From contig NC_079505.1 in the NCBI RefSeq assembly GCF_030052815.1, positions 21,536,489-21,600,488 on the forward strand: a stretch of 64,000 nt of DNA. Reading direction: 5' to 3'. The position numbers and the translations under genes are program-made. The stretch comes from Hevea brasiliensis (Eukaryota > Streptophyta > Magnoliopsida > Malpighiales > Euphorbiaceae). Positions 11,341 to 22,167 of this stretch are shown one piece after another. The first letter of the stretch is position 1. The number at the start of each line of letters is the position of its first letter. The notes beneath the pieces were generated by a model. The model did not search any database and was not told where the DNA came from. It saw only the letters and a list, made by a program, of their open reading frames with translations.

Positions 11341-12747
11341 CAGATTGGAGAAAGTTTAGAACTAGAGTTATCAATTAAGGGTACCTAGATAGCTCAAATA
11401 AAGGTGACACTAGTGTACTTAAGACAAGTAGAAGAAAAGCAGCACAAAGATCCTGAGTTGGTAAAGATTGCTAAAGCCGTACCTAAGAACCCTGAGTTTT
11501 GATTTGATAGGAAAGGAGTGTTAAGATATGGCAGTAGGTTATATGTATCAAATGATATCGAGCTCAAGGGAGACATTATGAGAGAAGCTCATAATGCTAG
11601 GTATAGCATCCATCTTGGAGCCACCAAAATGTATCAAGATCTAAAGAAGGTGTATTGGTTGCCTTCCATGAAGAAGGAGATTGCATAGTTTGTGTTTGCT
11701 TGTGAAGTCTGTCAGAGAGTGAAGCTAGAACATCAGAAGCTAGCAAGAATGTTTAACCCACTACCCATTCCAAAATGAAAATGGAAAAATATAGCAATGA
11801 ACTTTGTTATGGGTTTACCAATGGCCTCCAATAAACATGACTCAATATGGGTTATAATGGACAGGTTGACCACAATTGCTCACTTCATTCCTGTTAAAGT
11901 TAACTATTCTATAGATAAGTTGGTTCAGGTGTACGTGGTAGAGATAGTAAGGTTGCATAGAGCTCCAGTGACAATAGTCTCTAACAAAGGACCACAATTC
12001 ACATCAAGGTTTTGGCATTTTCTTTAGGATGAGTTAGGCACCACGTTAGACTTCAGCACGACTTTCCATCCTCAGACAAATGGACGGTTAGAAAGGACCA
12101 TATGGACTTTAGAGGATATGCTGAGAATGTATATACTTGACTTTGGAGGATTGTGGAAAAAGCACTTTCCTCTAATTGAGTTTATATAATAAAAACTATC
12201 ACTCTTTAGCAGGAACAGAGCTAATGGAAATCACCAATCAAGCCATGCCCTTAATTAGGGCAAGGTTAGAGATAGCAGCTAGTAGACAGAAAAGCTCTGT
12301 AGATCTCCATAGAAGAGAAGTGGTTTTCCAAGAAAGGGATATGGTGCTTCTAAATGTATCTCCATTGAAGGGTGTCCTCCTGTTTGAGAAAAGGGACAAA
12401 CTAGCTGCAAGATATATTAGACTGTGTGAAGTGCTATAAAAAGTTGAAAATGTACTTACAAGCTAGCCTTGCTACCAGAAATGGAAAGGATCCATTTGGC
12501 ATTTCATGTTTCTATATTGCAAAAGTATATGGCAAATCTGAACAAGGTTATAAGTGAACCCGACATGAAAATTTCAAAGGATCTTTTTTATGTTGAACAA
12601 CCAGTATGGATCGTGGACACACAGATTAGGAAGCCAAGGAATAAGGAGATACCTATAGTTAAAGTCCTTTGGAATTGCTATAACATGGAAGAATGCATGT
12701 GGGAGACCCATGAATCCATGTTACACCAATGTCCTCATCTATTCTAG
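11341..12747 (+). pseudogene. Element A integrase with C-terminal chromodomain, broken
   Basis: The integrase inserts cDNA into the genome and the chromodomain directs it to chromatin. Visible parts: an HHCC zinc region about 11575-11740 (MREAHNARYSIHLGATKMY, then FACEVCQRVK); the core with WVIMDRL at about 11850; a strand ending SNKGPQF at 11979-11996, where the second catalytic Asp is Asn; and HPQTNGRLERT at about 12070, which keeps the catalytic Glu. The chromodomain is at about 12590-12747, with EIPIVKVLW and EECMWETHESM. TAG stops are at 11686 and 12025. The chromodomain together with the tRNA-Met primer site places element A in the Tekay (Del) chromoviruses. Confidence 0.88.
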
Positions 12748-12832
12748 ATATGTTTTACCATGAATATTCATGTTATGCTTTTTGTGTTTACGTGTTATAT
12801 GTTTGTTTTAACATTTAAGGACGGATGTTTTT

Positions 12833-12866
12833 AGGGGGGTGGGGGGGCCACGGGGTGGAGAGGAGA
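12833..12866 (+). other. Polypurine tract region of element A
   Basis: A G-rich run (AGGGGGGTGGGGGGG, then GGGGTGGAGAGGAGA) directly before the 3' LTR start at 12868. This is where plus-strand DNA priming takes place in LTR elements. The gap 12748-12832 is untranslated. Confidence 0.7.
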
Positions 12867-12867
12867 A

Positions 12868-15042
12868 TGTAACATTTGCCATTTCCTAACATCGGAATTT
12901 CTTTCATTGATGGAATATTTTGACGAACTCGAAAATTCCTTAGGCAAGGAAATGGTGGTAAGAAGTGCATGTGTTTATATGTATGATGTTTTAAAAATGT
13001 ATTTAAAAATGAAAATGTTTTAGTGGTTTTGCTTAAAGAAAAGTTTTAAAAAACTTTTGGGCAGAAAGAACTTTGGTAGCCAAAAGATAAACTTTCGGCA
13101 GCTGAAGTCCTTTTTACTGTTCAAATTGATTATGGACAGAATAGACTCCGACAGTAAAAAGTCTCTCGACAAGTGATGGTATAAAAGGCCAAGAGCTTAT
13201 TTTCTGATCCAAAAGTAACTTGATTTCTCACTCGTCTTTCTCTCTCAACTTGGTACACATGCAAAAGCCTTTCCAAAGAGTTTTTCTTGGCTATTGCATG
13301 TGGTGAAGCTTGATTTCTTCTTCAAGGAAGCTTGGTGAACGTGGATTGAAGTTAGAACCGTCAATTCACTTTTTTCTCCATTTCAAGGGAAAGAGGTAAT
13401 TTCTCTTTCTTTTGATCTTTTAGAAGAATTCAAGTATACATAAGTATATGAATGTGTTTGATTTTGAATTACACGTGATTTTTACGTGATTTTAAGTTTT
13501 GTTCTTGGAAAATGGGTTACATATGAGTTTTTATGAATGAAAATGTGTTTCTTTGATGTGTTATGGGTACTTGATTGTTAAATGAAGTATTGCTTTTGTT
13601 TATGTCAAATCCAAGTGCTTATGGACCTAGAATGGTTAGTTTCCTTAATTAAACCTAAGGATTTCTTATTGTTATGTTGATGGAAGCTTGTTGAAACCTT
13701 TAATCCTAGCTTTTAGGTGTTTCACGTGAGCTTGGAGCATGGATTCAAGTTGTTTTAGGCTTTGAGAATGCGTTTATGTGGTTGAATTGTGATTTGGAGC
13801 TTTGGGATATGTTTTGGAGTTTTTGGGAAAAAGAATTCATTTGTTTTCGACTTGGACATTTTAGAAATTCCTAGGTTCCACTGTCAAATACAATTATTTC
13901 GATAGCCAAAGCATATAATTTGTCTAGAAAATCTAGAGAAATTCCAGGTTCGGCAGCCCGAAGCGGCTACTACCTAAAAGAGGGGCACTTGATGTTCAAA
14001 GGTTCAATAGCTGAAATCCAAACCTTCGGTAGTCACAGTGGTTACTACCCAAAATGGTCACCCAATGATCAAAGATTCGGCAGTTGAAGTCCAAAACTCT
14101 GGTGGCCGAATTTGGTTCTGCCAGCTTTATTTCTTCTTCAATTCAAAGGTTTCAAAACATGATTTTATGGTTACTAAAGGCCTAAAATGAGATGTTTGAA
14201 GTGTGTATAGAGTTCTAGAGCTTTGAATAACTTACTAGGTTCTGATGGTTATAGGATTGGACTTGAGGGATTTAAGAAGTTAAGGATTTGAAGTTAGTTA
14301 CCGTTCATGATAGGCGGTTGATAGGCTACAAGAGGTGAGTAATTTTAACCTTAATAAATGTAAACTTGTTAAATTTAACTTATAATCATCCTCATGCATC
14401 ATGTCACATTTGTTTAATATGTATGTATCTAGAATACAAATATGTTGCATAATTGCACAATTGTTATTGGTGCATGATGGATTATAGATGACCCATTGAC
14501 TCCCCCCCATGTTTATGATCATGTTATGTTATGTATTTTTTGGATCCATAAAATCCAAGAGGAGATCTTACAATACTTCTTGGTGCATGACACATGTTAT
14601 ATTATAAGCAGAAGTCCTGAGGAGCCTCTGTATGAGCAGACCATATTGGATTTGAGGAGTCACTGGTGACATATCTATCCTATCTGAAATGTTTGTGATG
14701 TGAAAACTCATCTAAATGATGCATTGCATATGTATGAAATGAATGTAATAATTAAATGTGTTTAGTTTACTTGCTAAACTTGGATGAGCTCAGCCCTTTG
14801 CTAACCGGATGCAGGAGTGCAAAAATAGATGAGTTCTTTGGAGCTTGAGCAGTATGGATAGTTGGGTAGTGTTTAAATGTATATTGTGTGATTAGTAGAC
14901 ATGTAATATATAAAGGAATAGTTACTGTGCTGATGTTCAAGTTGGATAGATTTTTTATTAAGCATAAGTAATGTAATTATTTATGTTTTTAAATATAAAT
15001 CAACTCCTCATGGGAGAATGTATGTATGAACCAATTACACTT
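12868..15042 (+). repeat. 3' LTR of element A, first part
   Basis: Starts TGTAACATTTGCC right after the polypurine tract and matches 2602-4500 from 13150 onward. TATA box at 13180-13187. It is interrupted after CACTT (15038-15042) by element B and resumes at 39235. The first ~280 bp are U3 sequence that the 5' LTR has lost. Confidence 0.88.
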
Positions 15043-15626
15043 TGTCGACACCATATTTTGGCCGATCCCCAGAATTAATAAACTTTGAAACCGATCCCCA
15101 GTACTAAATCTCTCTGTGCTAGATAACCACATTTCCGATCTCTCCTCATAAGGAATTGAATCAATGCTAAGTCCTCACATCAGTCAAAGCCTTACCAGTC
15201 TATTAAATCACTCACCGATCTCTCAAACCCATTGTTAAATCTCCTGACCAGTCAAGTATATTCCTGATCTCTGTTGACAAACGAAATTGAACTGACACTA
15301 GATCTTTGTTACCATTTTTGTTGCCGATCTCCCTTTCAAAAGTTTAAGAATAATCAAAGGTTCCGTTCCGGTTTAATGATGATCCCGATCTTAAATGTTC
15401 AATCCCAAATTTCTAATTTTAATCAAGTCCCGTTTAGCGTTGGTTCCCTACCGATCTCATGCTCATTGTGTTTTCCGATCTCTCACACTTAGGTTAATAA
15501 TTACTTTCAGTTATTTCAACATACTCAGATAATCAAGTGTTTAAATAATTTAGAAATTTTCCGATCACAACCATTCATCGAACAAAAAGGCATTCCATTT
15601 CATTTCATTTCAAGAATTTGTACAAG

Positions 15627-17423
15627 TTATTCAGCTGGAGGATCACCCCCAGCCTGATCTACATCTTGTCCGTCCCCTCTCTCACCCTCAGCCTCCTCCT
15701 CACTCTCCTCACCTTCATCATCGGGAGCCAGGTTGGCCATCCAGGAGAAGTCCTCCTCAAGGTAACGCTTCTTGAGCTCAGCCAGGAGATCTTTGTGAGC
15801 ATTCACATAAGCGCCGGCCACTCCAGTCACTATCTCTTCTTCTTTCACCTTGAGCTCCTCAGCAAGGTGAGCGAGTTGAGCCGCTTCATCGGCACGGAGC
15901 GCTTGCACTTCTTCAAAAGTGCGAGCTTGCTCGACCAGCTTGTCCTCATAGAACTTCATTCGCCCCTCAATTTGAGATATGTAGCCCTGAGCGGATGAAA
16001 GTTGAGATCGGAGGGAAGCTGCCTCATGACCCATCCTCTCGACCTCTTTACCTAGGCGTCGCCTTCTCGTATGATGTCTTTGGTTCACGGGCACTCCACG
16101 TTCAAGCTCATGGATCGGGTCAAGATATCATCAAGGTTATCCGGAGACCTATCCCTATCTTCTCGAAGACAAATAGAGGACGCCAAGACCTTGGCGAAAC
16201 AGGTTTTCTCGAAATGCGATTCTTCTCGGTGAGTGGACTAAGACTTGGGCACAGCGAGATAGTCCTCACGTTAGGTTGAGAAGAACCCTCTTACGCATTG
16301 GAGCAGCGGAGGAGGTGGGCGGCTCTTCCGTGAGGATCGGACCACTGCGATCACCGGTCGAAGGTTGAGGCGAGCCTTGTATTTCCCTGGGCTCATGCCT
16401 GGGTGTCTGCATTTCCTCAACTCGTTTCATCTCCTGTACCTTCTGGGAGATCTCCCTCTTTCGCTTCGGCTCTCCTTGGAGGCTTTGCCACTGGCCATAC
16501 CTGCACAAAGAAGAGGTCAGTGAAATCGCTAAGGTCACGAGATCGAGATGTAGAAAATACCGATCTTTGAGTCGAGAGAAGTGGAGTCGCGATCTTTGCG
16601 GTGATCAATTCCATAGTCAATGGTGCGGCTCGTGATCCTGCATCAAGCAAGAGAACTTCTCTGGGCGCTGCTCCTTCAACTCCATCACCATGGCGCCCTC
16701 TTCCTAATCAACACAAGGCGCTTGAATTAAAGGGCCTTGGTGTAGCGGCTCTGAGAAACCCTCAAAGCCATTCAGAATTTTGCTCCTTAGAATGAAGAAG
16801 CGGTTCTTCCAGTTTTTCAGGGAGGAGGGCAGATCGATGAAGAGCCCGCAATGTGGCTTTGCTTGGAAAAGCCAGTACTCGTCGTCCTTTCGACGAGTTA
16901 ACCTATGCAGTTCGGCGAATACCTTAGGCGTAGGACGGAATCCCTTAGCTCGATAGAGGCCTCGAAAGGCTACTAAGATCCGCCACGAGTTCGAGTGAAC
17001 TTGAGCTATGCACACTTGGAAAAATTTTAAGACTTCCTTAAAGAAGTCGTCAAGAGGGAATCGCAGCCCGGCTTTCAACTGTTCTTCGTATACCATAATC
17101 ATGTCGTTCTCTTCGAAGAAATGATTGGCCCGGAGATCGCTGTGACACCGGATAAGTTCATATGAATCGGGCTCAATGTTATACTCCTGGCTGAATGACT
17201 GCAGATCGGTTTCTTGAAGGACTGATGGCAGCTCATTCATGGGAAGATTCTCTCTCCCTGAAGAAGGCGCATGCCTTGATGACGTCACTTGTTCCCGAGC
17301 TGGGACGGAGACTCTAGGAGGTTCAGGTCGTGCCCTTGGCCCGACCACCTCTACTTCATCAGATGACCACGAGAACTGGATGGAAGGAGGACTCGCCGCT
17401 CTCTGACCTTCGGTGCCACTCAT
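15627..17423 (-). pseudogene. Antisense LTR gene 1 (5' LTR copy): PF04195-like plus coiled coil
   Basis: Reading from ATG at 17423, the first exon opens with MSGTEGQRAASPPSI and a disordered Pro/Arg-rich stretch. A globular part follows (YELIRCHSDLRANHFF, LKAGLRFPLDDFFKEVLKFF, VHSNSWRILVAFRGLYRAKG) that resembles the 'putative gypsy-type transposon' family PF04195. A GT-AG intron of 60 nt is at 16501-16560 (donor GTATTTTC, acceptor TTTGTGCAG). The last part, 16094-15627, is a coiled coil (SAQGYISQIEGRMKFYEDKL) ending in an acidic tail and stop. Frames shift between about 16700 and 16100, where the sequence has many small indels relative to the other LTR. A TATA box lies upstream at 17579-17587. 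Its function is unknown. Confidence 0.65.
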
Positions 17424-17578
17424 TTTCAAAGGAAATAAAGAATTTAAACTAAAAGAAGGATCAAAACCCTTACCGGAGCTTGATCGGAGTCGGAAGAGCT
17501 TGAGAAAACGAGAGAATTTTGAAGTTGTTCACGAGAAGCTGAAAATGACACAAGAGAGCAAATGGCTAATCCCCACCC

Positions 17579-17587
17579 CTATTTATA
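17579..17587 (-). promoter_or_regulatory. TATA box for antisense LTR gene 1
   Basis: TATAAATAG on the minus strand, about 155 nt upstream of the ATG at 17423. A donor-like CCG/GTAAGG in the leader at about 17475 suggests possible 5'UTR splicing. The box is identical in the 3' LTR at 35835-35843. Confidence 0.5.
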
Positions 17588-17862
17588 CTCGTCCGAGCAT
17601 TTAAGGCTCACGGCATCCCGAGGTGCATCGGTCGATGAGATCGCCATTTGTTTCTGACACGTCTCATGAATATTCCGAAAATTCCATAAAGAGATCGGCT
17701 AACTAGAGATCGGCAGATTAAGATGAATCTTTTGAATTACGGATCGGTTTAGGGTCATTTAAATTAAAGGTCAGATCGGATAAATACTTCAGAGATCGGA
17801 AAATAATTAATGTAATAATAACAAGATGATAATTGACAAATAAAATCTTTATTTCCAAAAGA

Positions 17863-18030
17863 TCGGATTACATCATTTGGGCGATCTCTAGAGATCGGAT
17901 TGCATTAAAATTGGACTATATCATTTCGGTGACCTCTAGAGATCGAATTGCATTAAAATTGGACTACATCATTTATGTGATCTCTAGAGAGCAGATTACA
18001 TTGAAAATAAAATACATCATTTGGGCGATA
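17863..18030. repeat. Tandem ~51-bp repeat in element B LTR
   Basis: About 3.5 copies of a unit containing GATCGGATTGCATT, then TGGACTACATCATTT, then a CTCTAGAGATC palindrome. The same array is in the 3' LTR at 36119-36300. It lies downstream of antisense ORF 2 and between the two antisense genes. Confidence 0.65.
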
Positions 18031-18181
18031 TCAGAGACCGGTGGAACATCCCATCTAAAGGACCTATGTCAAAGTCAACATTGTGACTGATTCAAAGGAT
18101 GTCATCGACCAGAACCGAGCCGCTGTTGGAACACCCAATGTGGAGGAAAGCCGCTGTCGGAACACCCAATGTGGTGAGAAG

Positions 18182-18439
18182 CTAAATAAACTCGGAAGAG
18201 CAACCGCCAAGGGTCGGCGAAACATTAGTAGTCTTCTCGGCCGAAATCGGTTCGTCGATTATACCGGTAGAACGACTTGAGATCGGCACGATCAAGGTCC
18301 GCGATCTAGATCGGTTAATTGGTCCAGTTCTTTCACCATCATCAGACAAGGTTATCATGATTATTCGAGCACCGGGGTCATAAATTTTCAGTCGGGGAAT
18401 AAAGAGGTCCATCGGAAAGGGATCAACAGCCACAATCAT
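18182..18439 (-). CDS. Antisense LTR ORF 2 (5' LTR copy), 85 aa, unknown
   Basis: An uninterrupted minus-strand ORF starting MIVAVDPFPMDLFIPRLKIY and ending in GGCSSEFI. I do not recognise the family. A palindromic TATATATA box lies 79 nt upstream at 18518-18526, followed by a pyrimidine-rich leader. The 3' LTR copy (36410-36667) differs at five nucleotides, only one of which changes the protein (Asp to Gly), and there are no indels inside the ORF although the flanking 300 bp are full of them. It could be a real short protein, an exon of a longer antisense transcript, or chance. Confidence 0.4.
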   Translation of the reverse strand: MIVAVDPFPMDLFIPRLKIYDPGARIIMITLSDDGERTGPINRSRSRTLIVPISSRSTGIIDEPISAEKTTNVSPTLGGCSSEFI

Positions 18440-18517
18440 GGCGGAACCTGCCGGGCGGTAGAAGCTGGAAAGTAAGAAGAAGAGGAAAATTGAATGAAGA
18501 AAGTCTCTTACATGGGG

Positions 18518-18526
18518 TATATATAG
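18518..18526 (-). promoter_or_regulatory. TATA-like box upstream of antisense ORF 2
   Basis: CTATATATA on the minus strand (self-complementary core), 79 nt before the ATG at 18439. The same box is in the 3' LTR near 36750. Orientation is inferred from the downstream ORF. Confidence 0.4.
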
Positions 18527-19117
18527 GGAAAATCGGGCATTTATTGCTAAGCGAAAAGCGGGCGCTTGAGAATCGAGGAATTAATGCCTTGACGGACTGA
18601 ACAGTTAAGGGAAATATTGGAATAATAGAGATCGGAAGAGGGAGACCGGTATGAAAGATCGGAGAAAGATCATGTTAAGAAGATCGGAAAGGAAGAGAGA
18701 GCGAAAACAAAAGAATAAAGCGCCTACCGCGTCACCATTATCGAGCCGAGGTAGTTAAAGCGTTGCGGTAAAATCTCAACGCACGCCCAGAATCACCGCA
18801 TTTCGACATGCGTCGGAGACGCTGTACATTCTAATCTCCACCGTTGATCTTACTTGTGAGGACGAGCTCGGAGCCCTCGGATCGAAGAAGAAAACGACAA
18901 GATCAGCGCCTTTCACTCTCAGCCCTCGGATCACCCCGGACAAGAGAATTTGGGACCGTCAGATTAGAAGAAGAAAATGACAAATATTCTAAAGAGGATC
19001 TCAGCCGTCCGTTCTGATCCTCTTTAATTCCTGAGCTTCAGATCATGTCCTTCGAAATCCTGACCCTCCATCTCCCTCAAAATAGATCCTAACCCTTCAT
19101 GGGGAGCACCCGGTTCC

Positions 19118-19125
19118 TATAAATA
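19118..19125 (+). promoter_or_regulatory. Sense TATA box of element B (5' LTR)
   Basis: TATAAATA after a C-rich GCACCCGGTTCC stretch. It is the best core promoter on the plus strand of the LTR and is conserved at 37379-37386 in the 3' LTR. Transcription would start about 25-30 bp downstream. Confidence 0.6.
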
Positions 19126-20081
19126 CCTGCATGAAAACTTTTCAAAGGGGAAGACGAAAAAAAGAAGGAAGTTACTATAGCGGAAGAACTCTGAAATTTA
19201 ATTCAGATTGTCACTTTGCTTTCATAAGAAGAACTTTTTGAACCAGTTTTCTGAAGTATTTTCTTAAAAAGATTTTGAACACTGAAACTTTCCATTTTCA
19301 GCTCGTTCATCATCTCGCAGCATTCACATATTTCAGTTCCTTGTTATCTTTATTTTCACTTCCATCACCCATGCTCAATCTCATTTAAACTCGGGTATAA
19401 TTCTGACTCGATTGCATTAAGTGAAGCACTCTTTGTTCCAAGGCGAACCTTAGTCTCTCGACTATCAACTTGCAATCTTATTGCGTTTTGTGATTCTCGG
19501 TTAGTTCACTAGAATCGACTCCTTATAGGTCAGTATTCATGTTGCCATTTTATTAAGTTTAGTTCTTGTTTTACGCATTTCCATTCTTTTTTCTTTATGT
19601 ATGTTATTTTCTTTAAGTTCATATCACGCTAGAAAGATTCAGAGAAAGGTTGTGCTCTAGTTTATTTCCGTATCGATACCTTTGTTAATCTTTATTATTT
19701 ACGGCGTAAGTCATCTAGTTCCAAGCGATACATAAGTAGTTGGATGAAATGTAGGTAATGGCAACTTAAGAGTCCTTTTGAAATAATGAAAGGTCTGAAT
19801 AATAAGCCTGGAAAATGGTAAAGTTGAGTCACTAGAATGACTCAGTAGGTCATGAGGTAAGACGTCATAAGACAGAGTAAAATCAAACCTTGTATAACTA
19901 AATGGAATAGATTGGCTACCAAAAATGCTGGTAAGGCGACCATATAGGAAGGTCGGAGGATTCGGTTCGGCATCCCCTGCCCAGTCCTAAGGTACCAATA
20001 AGTTAAAGAGGTCTTGCGGACCCACGACAACTTTGAACGTCAGAACCCTTAGCCTTAGGTCCTCTCGATAGGTAAAATTTA

Positions 20082-20580
20082 GAGAGATCGGAAAAACCCT
20101 TATCTGACTGCCGTTTAAATAGAAGAGATCAGAAAGGAGTCTTTATCCGATCCTCAACCAAAATTTCAGCAAATATTAAAAAGAGATCGGAGGAGAGTTC
20201 TTATCCGTTTCTCAAGCTTAAAATTTTAATAAATATTAAAAGAGATCGGAGGAAAGTTCTTATCCGGTCCTCAATCTAAAATTCAAATAAATATTAGAAG
20301 AGATCGGAGGAGAGTTCTTATCCGGTTCTCAATCTAAAATTTAAATAAATATTCAAAAGAGATCGGAGGAGAGTTCTTATCCGTTTCTCAAGCTTAAAAT
20401 TTTAATAAATATTAAAGAGATCGGAGGAGAGTTCTTATCCGGTTCTCAATCTAAAATTCAAACAAATATTAAAAGAGATCGGAGGAGAGTTCTTATCCGG
20501 TTCTTAATCTAAAACTTAAATAAACATTCAAAAGAGATTGGAGGAGAGTTCTCATCCAATTCCAAAAATTGAATTCTAAT
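20082..20580 (+). repeat. ~60-bp tandem array in U5 of element B (about 8 units)
   Basis: Units share AGAGATCGGAGGAGAGTTC then TTATCCG and an AT-rich half. The AT-rich halves come in three types that recur in order (units 2-3-4 resemble 5-6-7), so there is a ~175-bp higher-order period. The 3' LTR has the same number and order at 38335-38840. Confidence 0.8.
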
Positions 20581-20972
20581 AAAATAGCCCTTCAAACAAA
20601 ACTAACATACATGATAACTCACTAAGGTAGTATCATTTACTTATGTATGCAGGTAATCCGAATTAGTGAAAAATCAAATATTCCTTTTGTCAAAAGGATT
20701 AACATTTCCATTCAAGTCCTCCTAACTAATTTATAAAGAGTGCGAAGTTAAATCTACTTACCCTAATTAAGGGACGAGGTGGGGTGCCTAACACCTTCCC
20801 CACCCGTTTAAGGACCCCGGACTTAGAATCTCTGTTTTGAAGTGGTTTTATTTCAATTTATCTTCACAAATGGTTTTCTTTAGTTTCCCTCAAAACTAAG
20901 GTGGCGATTCCTCATTCTTTTCCACTTCGGTGAGGGTTCGTTCAGGTGACCGCAAAATCCCTTGCGACAGCT

Positions 20973-20990
20973 TGGCGACTCCACTGGGGA
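20973..20990 (+). other. Primer binding site of element B (tRNA-Arg)
   Basis: TGGCGACTCCACTGGGGA lies 3 bases after the LTR end. From knowledge of plant tRNA-Arg(TCG), whose 3' end is complementary to TGGCGACTCCGCTGGGGA, this matches with one mismatch. Ogre elements are known to use tRNA-Arg. Confidence 0.8.
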
Positions 20991-22167
20991 GTATTTCGAC
21001 TTGACCTCGGTCCAGAGGTCCAAGAGTAGATCTAATTTCTTAATCAAATTATAGTTAGGTGGGCTTACCCGGTAATATTTTATGTGTTAATTTTTGTTTA
21101 TTCCTACTAACTGTTTTGCTTGTTTTGCTTGTTTTACTCCTTGCAGTACTCTTCGTTTGAAAAAAAAAAAAGGAAAAAAAAAAGAAAAAAAGAAAATAAA
21201 ATCCCCCTAAATTGGGAAGAGGTAAAGATGTCCCTTCACACACTGAACACTCACACGATGTCCTCACACACTTCATCCCTATACCCGGGCTTTCTTACCC
21301 TTTTAGGAAAGTAGGAGGGGGTCATGTAGCGGTACCCATGGGTTCTACCCCGTTAGTATCCGTGAAGGCTTGCTCAAATTGAAACTTCGTTCTATTCAAC
21401 TGTGATATCAGTGGAATTTTTCCGACAATATCATGGGGATAGAATGAGGCTCTCTTGTTCTGATGAGGGGCAATTTAGGAACTGTGGCTCTTAGAAAACT
21501 ACTAAACTATCACGATAGCTGAAAGCGTAGTAAGCTACCTTATAAGATAGAACTATCGAATTAGGTAGCTCTCATCGAGATCGGAGTCTCCTATCCTAGG
21601 ACAAAGGGGCATACTTACTCTTACCTATTCTGTTTATTTTATTTTGTTCTTATTTTTAAAGGTAATCTTAAATCATATTGTTAAGAAAACCTACACATTT
21701 TCCTACTTTGATAAATGTGTAGGTACCACTCTAACAATATAATACAAGATTACACGAATTTATCTGCTAACGAGTTTTTCATGAGCATCACTAAACCAAA
21801 AGTGCAGTAAAAGGATAGGCATCATTTTTATCATGACATCCTCAGTCGATCGGCGAAGAAGTTCGAATGCTAAACTTTGGTCCAAATCGGTTCATACTCG
21901 GTACCTGCAAAATGATGTTTCCAAAGCACCGCTAGCTTGCTACCTTCATTGGATCTGAATAAAATTGAAGTCGAATGAGCGACCTCGAGGGTCTATCTAA
22001 CGGTTGGAGGTCGCTTCGATCAGGTCAAGGCACGATTTGAGAATAAATGCAGGAGGATTGCAACCTAATGCGAGTCAATGTCCAAATCCGGCATTAAAGG
22101 CCATCTTTGTCGGTTTGAGTCCTAAATCTGAGTATTCTCTTTCAATGATATTGATCTGATTCCCACT
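20991..22167 (+). other. Untranslated leader of element B, no gene seen
   Basis: Contains a purine tract rich in A (21158-21200) and no long reading frame. ORFs at 21055-21314 are read-throughs of the A-rich tract. Probably the 5' leader between primer site and ORF1. Confidence 0.6.

Larger units (their letters stand above)
15043..20969 (+). repeat. 5' LTR of element B
   Basis: It aligns with 33279-39229 from end to end. The left part (15060-15600) has many CCGATCTCT motifs on the plus strand. From about 17640 to the end the same motif appears as AGAGATCGG. Between these lie two minus-strand genes. The sense TATA box is at 19118-19125, so roughly 19145-20969 would be transcribed leader (R-U5). 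Indel-rich patches relative to the 3' LTR occur at 16080-17000 and 18440-18860. Confidence 0.92.

Noticed and set aside
15274..16279. Plus-strand ORFs in the element B LTR (15274-15492, 15618-15998, 15995-16279)
   Set aside because: They lie opposite the antisense coiled-coil gene and have the Leu/Ser-rich composition expected of shadows; no domain recognised.
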